NCBI GenBank assembly: GCA_017509985.1
Contig: JAFWOE010000053.1
Location: 1 to 64,000, forward strand
Direction: 5' to 3'
DNA length: 64,000 nucleotides
Source of the DNA: Lachnospiraceae bacterium
GTDB taxonomy: Bacteria > Bacillota > Clostridia > Lachnospirales > Lachnospiraceae
Shown here: in pieces, positions 60,480 to 64,000 of the stretch
How the letters are laid out: the number at the start of each line of letters is the position of its first letter
Position numbering within the stretch: the first letter of the stretch is position 1
The notes under the pieces: model-generated
The model's input: the letters and a program-made list of their open reading frames with translations, nothing else
Database searches by the model: none
What the model was told of the DNA's origin: nothing
Program-made: the position numbers and the translations under genes

Positions 60480-63400
60480 TTATGAAGCGCTGAAGTAATC
60501 CTCTGCCGCTTTATAGTAGTAATACATGGCCGTCAGCACGTTCTTGAGGTTCGTGTCTGTTCCATCTAGCTGCGTCTTGATGTAGTTCAGCGGGCTGTAG
60601 CTGAAGCTGTAATCGCCAACAGTTATGTCATACGCCTCGCCAAGTGCTTTCGCCTTGATGCCCGTGATTGTCAGGCAGACATACTTTCCGTTCTTCACAA
60701 GCTGTGCGTCTGCTCCGTTGACTTTCACAGGTACCTTAAGCGCTGCGTCCTGCGTGATGCCGTCTGCCTTAAAGTACAGCTTCAGGATCGTGGCCGCCTC
60801 CAGTGCAAGGGTTGCGCCTTCGTAGGTGAGGCCGGAGGCCTTCACGCCCGCGATCACGGCATCCTTGTCAAAGACCGGGGCTTCGATATCCGAAGGCTTC
60901 AGATCCGGAAGTGTGCTTTCGATATCGGCATTCGCCGGTTTGTCTGTATTGTAGTTAAAGTTCACCTGCGAATAACCGCCGTAGTTGAGTGTCGCTTCCA
61001 GAAGCGTCTTAAACTTCGGTTCGATATCGGCTTTCGCAACCTGGTCGTCGCAGTACTGCTTTACAGTGTATTCATGCGTCTCGACGACTTTTCCATCAAT
61101 CGAGAACTCAGCGGTGATCGGCATAGTCATCTTCTTTGCGGCTGTCGCAAAGGTATAGACTACGGCCGGCTTATCGCCTACCGTTCTTGTCTTGCCGCCC
61201 GTAACGACAATCTCTTCTCCCTCAAAGGTAAACTTAACGGAAGAATTCGCTGCAGCTTCCGCATCGACTCCGATGTAGTAGAAGTTGACAAGGATCTCAT
61301 CCTGGAGGTTCAGGGCGTGTTTGACTTCGAAGTCGGGAAGCAGTGCTTCGATCTCCTCCGTCTTTGTTTCCCCGCATACCGTACAGGTGTAAGTCCGGGT
61401 GCCCGGCTCTGTATATGTGGGCTCCTTGGTTACTGCGCCTGCATCCCAGCTGTGGCCTTTGGCTTCGATGATCCAGTTGTCTTTCTCGATCTCCGTCGTT
61501 CCTTCCGCATCGCTGAAGTACTTACCGCACTCAGAGCAGGTCCAGTATTCGCTGTTTCCTGCTGCAGTACAGGTAGCTGTAGCCGCTTCTGTCTTTGCAA
61601 GCACATGTCCGGTATCATTAGGCCAAATGTAGAACATTGTCGGTCCGTCAGTACCTCTCTGGATGGTTACCTGGATCAACGCTGTCCGTACAGCAAAGGT
61701 CGTTTCTCTTGTGTCTGACCCATTGACATTTACGCTCGCATCCTCAGGTGCTTCGACGACAACTTTGAACTCCGTCTCTGAATGATATCCATAAGTAAAG
61801 TTGTTGAACATCTGCCCTGCAGCGGGTGTGTAAGTCTCATCATTTACTTTTACAACCGGTACTGCCGGGATAACTGTGTCAGCAATTGCGATCTCTTTGG
61901 TTCCTTCAGCATCTGAGAAGACCTTTCCGCACTTCTGGCAGGTCCAGTATTCAATGTTGCCGTCGGCAGTAGACGTGGCCTCTTTTGCTTCTGTCTTTAC
62001 CAGATCATGTCCAGAGGCATCGATGATCCAGCTGTTTTTCTCGATCTCGGTCGTTCCGGCTTCATCACTGAAGTACTTGCCGCACTCAGAGCAGGTATAG
62101 TACTCTTTGTTTCCTGCTGCAGTACAGCTAGCTGCAACTGCTTCTGTCTTTGCAAGCATATGTCCGGTATCTTTAGTCGAAATGTAGAACATTGTCGGTC
62201 CGGCAGTACCTCTCTGGATGATTACCTGTATCATGGCTGTTGGAACAGCAAAGGTCGTTTCTCTTGTGCTTGACCCATTGACAAATACGTTCGCATCTTC
62301 AGGCGCTTCAACGACAACTTTGAACTCCGTCTCTGCATGATATCCATAAGTAAAGCTGTTGATCGTCTGTCCTGCAGCGGGTGTGTAAGTCTCATCATTT
62401 ACTTTTACAACCGGTACTGCCGGGATAACTGTGTCAGTAATTGTGATCTCTTTGGTTCCTTCAGCATCTGAGAAGACCTTTCCGCACTTCTGGCAGGTCC
62501 AGTATTCAATGTTGCCGTCGGCAGTGGATGCTGCTTCTTTGGCTTCTGTCTTCACCAGATCATGTCCAGAGGCATCGATGATCCAGCTGTCTTTCTCGAT
62601 CTCGTTCTTGCCTTCCGCGTCGCTGAAGTACTTGCCGCATTCAGAGCAGGTCCAGTATTCGCTGTTTCCTGCTGCAGTGCAGGTTGCTGCAACTGCTTCT
62701 GTCTTTGCAAGCACATGTCCGGTATCATTAGGCCAAATGTAGAGCATTGTCGGTCCGTCAGTGCCTCTCTGGATGGTTACCTGGATCAACGCTGTCCGTA
62801 CAGCAAAGGTCGTTTCTCTTGTGTCTGACCCATTGATATTTACGGTCGCATCTTCAGGCGCTTCGACGACAACTTTGAACTCCGTCTCTGAATGATATCC
62901 ATAAGTAAAGTTGTTGAACATCTGCCCTGCAGCGGGTGTGTAAGTCTCATCATTTACTTTTACTAACGGCACAGCCTTGATAATGGTGTCTGCTTCCGTA
63001 ATCTCGGTCGTTCCTTCAGAATCTGAGAAGAGCTTTCCGCACTTCTGGCAGGTCCAGTATTCAATGTTGCCGTCGGCAGTGGATGTTGCTCCTTTGGCTT
63101 CCACTTTAACAAGTTCGTGGCCGGAAGCGGGAATAATCCAGCTGTCCTTTTCGATCTCGTTCTTGCCTTCCGCGTCGCTGAAGTACTTGCCGCATTCAGA
63201 GCAGGTGTAATATTCGCTGTTCCCTGCTGCAGTACAGGTAGCTGCAACTGCTTCTGTCTTTGCAAGCTCATGTCCGGCAGGAATAATCCAGCTGTCAGCC
63301 TCGATCTCGGCTGTTCCTTCCGCATCGCTGAAGTACTTGCCGCAGACGGAACAGGTATAGTACTCGCTGTTGCCGGGTTCAGTGCAGGTAGCATCTTTTG

Positions 63401-64000
63401 CCTCGGTCTTGACAAGCTCGTGTTCATGAGGCTGGTAAATGTTCAGTACAATATCCGGAAGTTTTGCCAGAACACCGGTTCCGGACGAACCAGTAGCCAT
63501 GCCTGATGCATTTCTGTAGGTGACTTTTCCGCGGTGGCCGCCGGCTGCACAACCGGAGAATCCAGCCATAGCTATTGCTCCGTTGGTAATCGAATAGGTA
63601 TCTTTCTCCCAGTCTTCCGGTATGCTAACCGTAATATCCTGGTTCATACTTGTAAAATTATACTGCCCGTAACCATGATCTCCTGCGTTCGTATATGGAA
63701 GTCTGGTAGTGGGAGCATCTTCGCCATAATATGCAACAGAAAAGCTGTTATTATAGCATGTCGCAAGTTTTTCCTGCGGACTGTTGACATTATGCAGTCT
63801 AAGTGTCAGCTTGTCACCCGGTTTGAACTGATATTCTTTTCCGGCAGAGTTTCCTTCGGTATCCAGATATTCCAGCTCAACATATCGGGCAGAAAGCACC
63901 TGATAATTGGCGACACCGTCTTTTTCCACTTTTACTATATGACGTCCGGAAGTCAGCCCGGTTACCATAACATTACCTTTATCATCGGTTATAACGCCTT
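60480..64000 (-). CDS. C-terminal part of a repeat-built surface protein
   Basis: The reading frame stays open to the window edge (the codons before the Met at 63968 read GVITDDKGNV), so the start is outside. About 1170 residues are visible. An N-terminal-side beta domain (about 1-180) is followed by repeated cysteine-pair modules (each like YYTCSECGKYFSDAEG, with CxxC). Three long tandem units follow, then a final HSWDAG...YTCTVCGETKTEEIE module and a 250-residue C-terminal domain. There is no sortase motif or membrane anchor at the end. It is likely an extracellular protein; the anchor and role are unknown. Confidence 0.8.
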   Translation of the reverse strand, partial: GVITDDKGNVMVTGLTSGRHIVKVEKDGVANYQVLSARYVELEYLDTEGNSAGKEYQFKPGDKLTLRLHNVNSPQEKLATCYNNSFSVAYYGEDAPTTRLPYTNAGDHGYGQYNFTSMNQDITVSIPEDWEKDTYSITNGAIAMAGFSGCAAGGHRGKVTYRNASGMATGSSGTGVLAKLPDIVLNIYQPHEHELVKTEAKDATCTEPGNSEYYTCSVCGKYFSDAEGTAEIEADSWIIPAGHELAKTEAVAATCTAAGNSEYYTCSECGKYFSDAEGKNEIEKDSWIIPASGHELVKVEAKGATSTADGNIEYWTCQKCGKLFSDSEGTTEITEADTIIKAVPLVKVNDETYTPAAGQMFNNFTYGYHSETEFKVVVEAPEDATVNINGSDTRETTFAVRTALIQVTIQRGTDGPTMLYIWPNDTGHVLAKTEAVAATCTAAGNSEYWTCSECGKYFSDAEGKNEIEKDSWIIDASGHDLVKTEAKEAASTADGNIEYWTCQKCGKVFSDAEGTKEITITDTVIPAVPVVKVNDETYTPAAGQTINSFTYGYHAETEFKVVVEAPEDANVFVNGSSTRETTFAVPTAMIQVIIQRGTAGPTMFYISTKDTGHMLAKTEAVAASCTAAGNKEYYTCSECGKYFSDEAGTTEIEKNSWIIDASGHDLVKTEAKEATSTADGNIEYWTCQKCGKVFSDAEGTKEIAIADTVIPAVPVVKVNDETYTPAAGQMFNNFTYGYHSETEFKVVVEAPEDASVNVNGSDTRETTFAVRTALIQVTIQRGTDGPTMFYIWPNDTGHVLAKTEAATATCTAAGNSEYWTCSECGKYFSDAEGTTEIEKDNWIIEAKGHSWDAGAVTKEPTYTEPGTRTYTCTVCGETKTEEIEALLPDFEVKHALNLQDEILVNFYYIGVDAEAAANSSVKFTFEGEEIVVTGGKTRTVGDKPAVVYTFATAAKKMTMPITAEFSIDGKVVETHEYTVKQYCDDQVAKADIEPKFKTLLEATLNYGGYSQVNFNYNTDKPANADIESTLPDLKPSDIEAPVFDKDAVIAGVKASGLTYEGATLALEAATILKLYFKADGITQDAALKVPVKVNGADAQLVKNGKYVCLTITGIKAKALGEAYDITVGDYSFSYSPLNYIKTQLDGTDTNLKNVLTAMYYYYKAAEDYFSAS
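61597..63261 (-). repeat. Three exact-length 555-bp tandem repeats
   Basis: Three in-frame units of exactly 555 bp start at 61597, 62152 and 62707. Each codes 185 residues: a YxTCxxCGK module of the HVLAKTE type, one of the HDLVKTE type and an 80-residue beta segment (VKVNDETYTPAAGQ...ETTFAV). Units one and three are closer to each other than to the middle one, as if by gene conversion. Shorter copies (about 150 bp) flank the array at both ends. Confidence 0.92.

Noticed and set aside
61597..63261. CRISPR array or inserted mobile repeat
   Set aside because: The units are 555-bp coding repeats inside one reading frame, with no short repeats, spacers, terminal inverted repeats or transposase.
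1..64000. Prophage, transposon or genomic island
   Set aside because: No integrase, transposase, attachment repeats or clear change in gene style was seen. Most genes are core functions in one direction.

Overview
The window is one stretch of a Gram-positive anaerobe chromosome, most likely a Clostridia of the Lachnospiraceae type. The reasons are strong AAGGAGG-type ribosome sites, near-consensus sigma-A promoters, lipoproteins with LAGC/TACS lipoboxes, ScpAB, CvfB, a ferredoxin-dependent 2-oxoacid oxidoreductase and a biotin/sodium decarboxylase. The taxonomic call is inference. Almost every gene is on the minus strand. The plus-strand exceptions are a radical SAM/NTPase pair near 11 kb and an EamA transporter at 36 kb. 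No insertion sequence, prophage, CRISPR array or integrase is visible, so this is mainly core chromosome.

Layout. 1-5.4 kb: branched-chain amino acid ABC importer (livKHMGF) with its own promoter and terminator. 5.6-10.2 kb: pheS-pheT-queA. 10.3-12.7 kb: two promoter-plus-terminator units that look like stand-alone structured RNAs (one resembles 6S RNA, one is unassigned), flanking a radical SAM gene with an apparently leaderless start and a small NTPase. 12.8-15.2 kb: MATE exporter and class II aldolase. 15.3-20.2 kb: biotin-dependent Na+-pumping decarboxylase operon with both a CoA-ester-type and a pyruvate/oxaloacetate-type carboxyltransferase. 20.5-23.1 kb: scpAB, a phosphoesterase and rpsU (GTG start). 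23.2-33.2 kb: tightly packed run dnaE, pfkA, rRNA/tRNA methyltransferase, polysaccharide deacetylase-like protein, argF, birA, a small acidic protein and dus. 33.3-36 kb: cvfB, acyl-ACP thioesterase, DUF2974 lipase-like protein. 37-42.5 kb: tRNA-Gln(CUG), nicotinate phosphoribosyltransferase, a CobW-type GTPase with a long His/acidic tract, two membrane proteins, tRNA-Lys(CUU), metK. 42.6-47.7 kb: BMP-type nucleoside ABC importer. 48-49.3 kb: murA. 49.5-58.1 kb: a branched-chain oxoacid/acyl-CoA locus. 58.2-64 kb: a surface lipoprotein, a HIT protein and the C-terminal part of a large repeat-built surface protein cut by the window edge.

The most unusual region is 49.5-58.1 kb. Branched-chain aminotransferase (ilvE) is followed by an isopropylmalate-synthase homologue whose metal and catalytic motifs are gone but whose leucine-type regulatory domain remains. 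That gene overlaps by 4 nt a gene fusing a TIM-barrel isomerase-like domain to an intact AMP-forming acyl-CoA synthetase. Next come a P-loop ATPase and a four-subunit VOR-type 2-oxoacid:ferredoxin oxidoreductase. With the liv importer elsewhere in the window, this suggests interconversion of branched-chain amino acids, 2-oxoacids, acyl-CoAs and short branched acids, with the pseudo-synthase as a possible leucine sensor. The direction of flux and the sensor role are inference.
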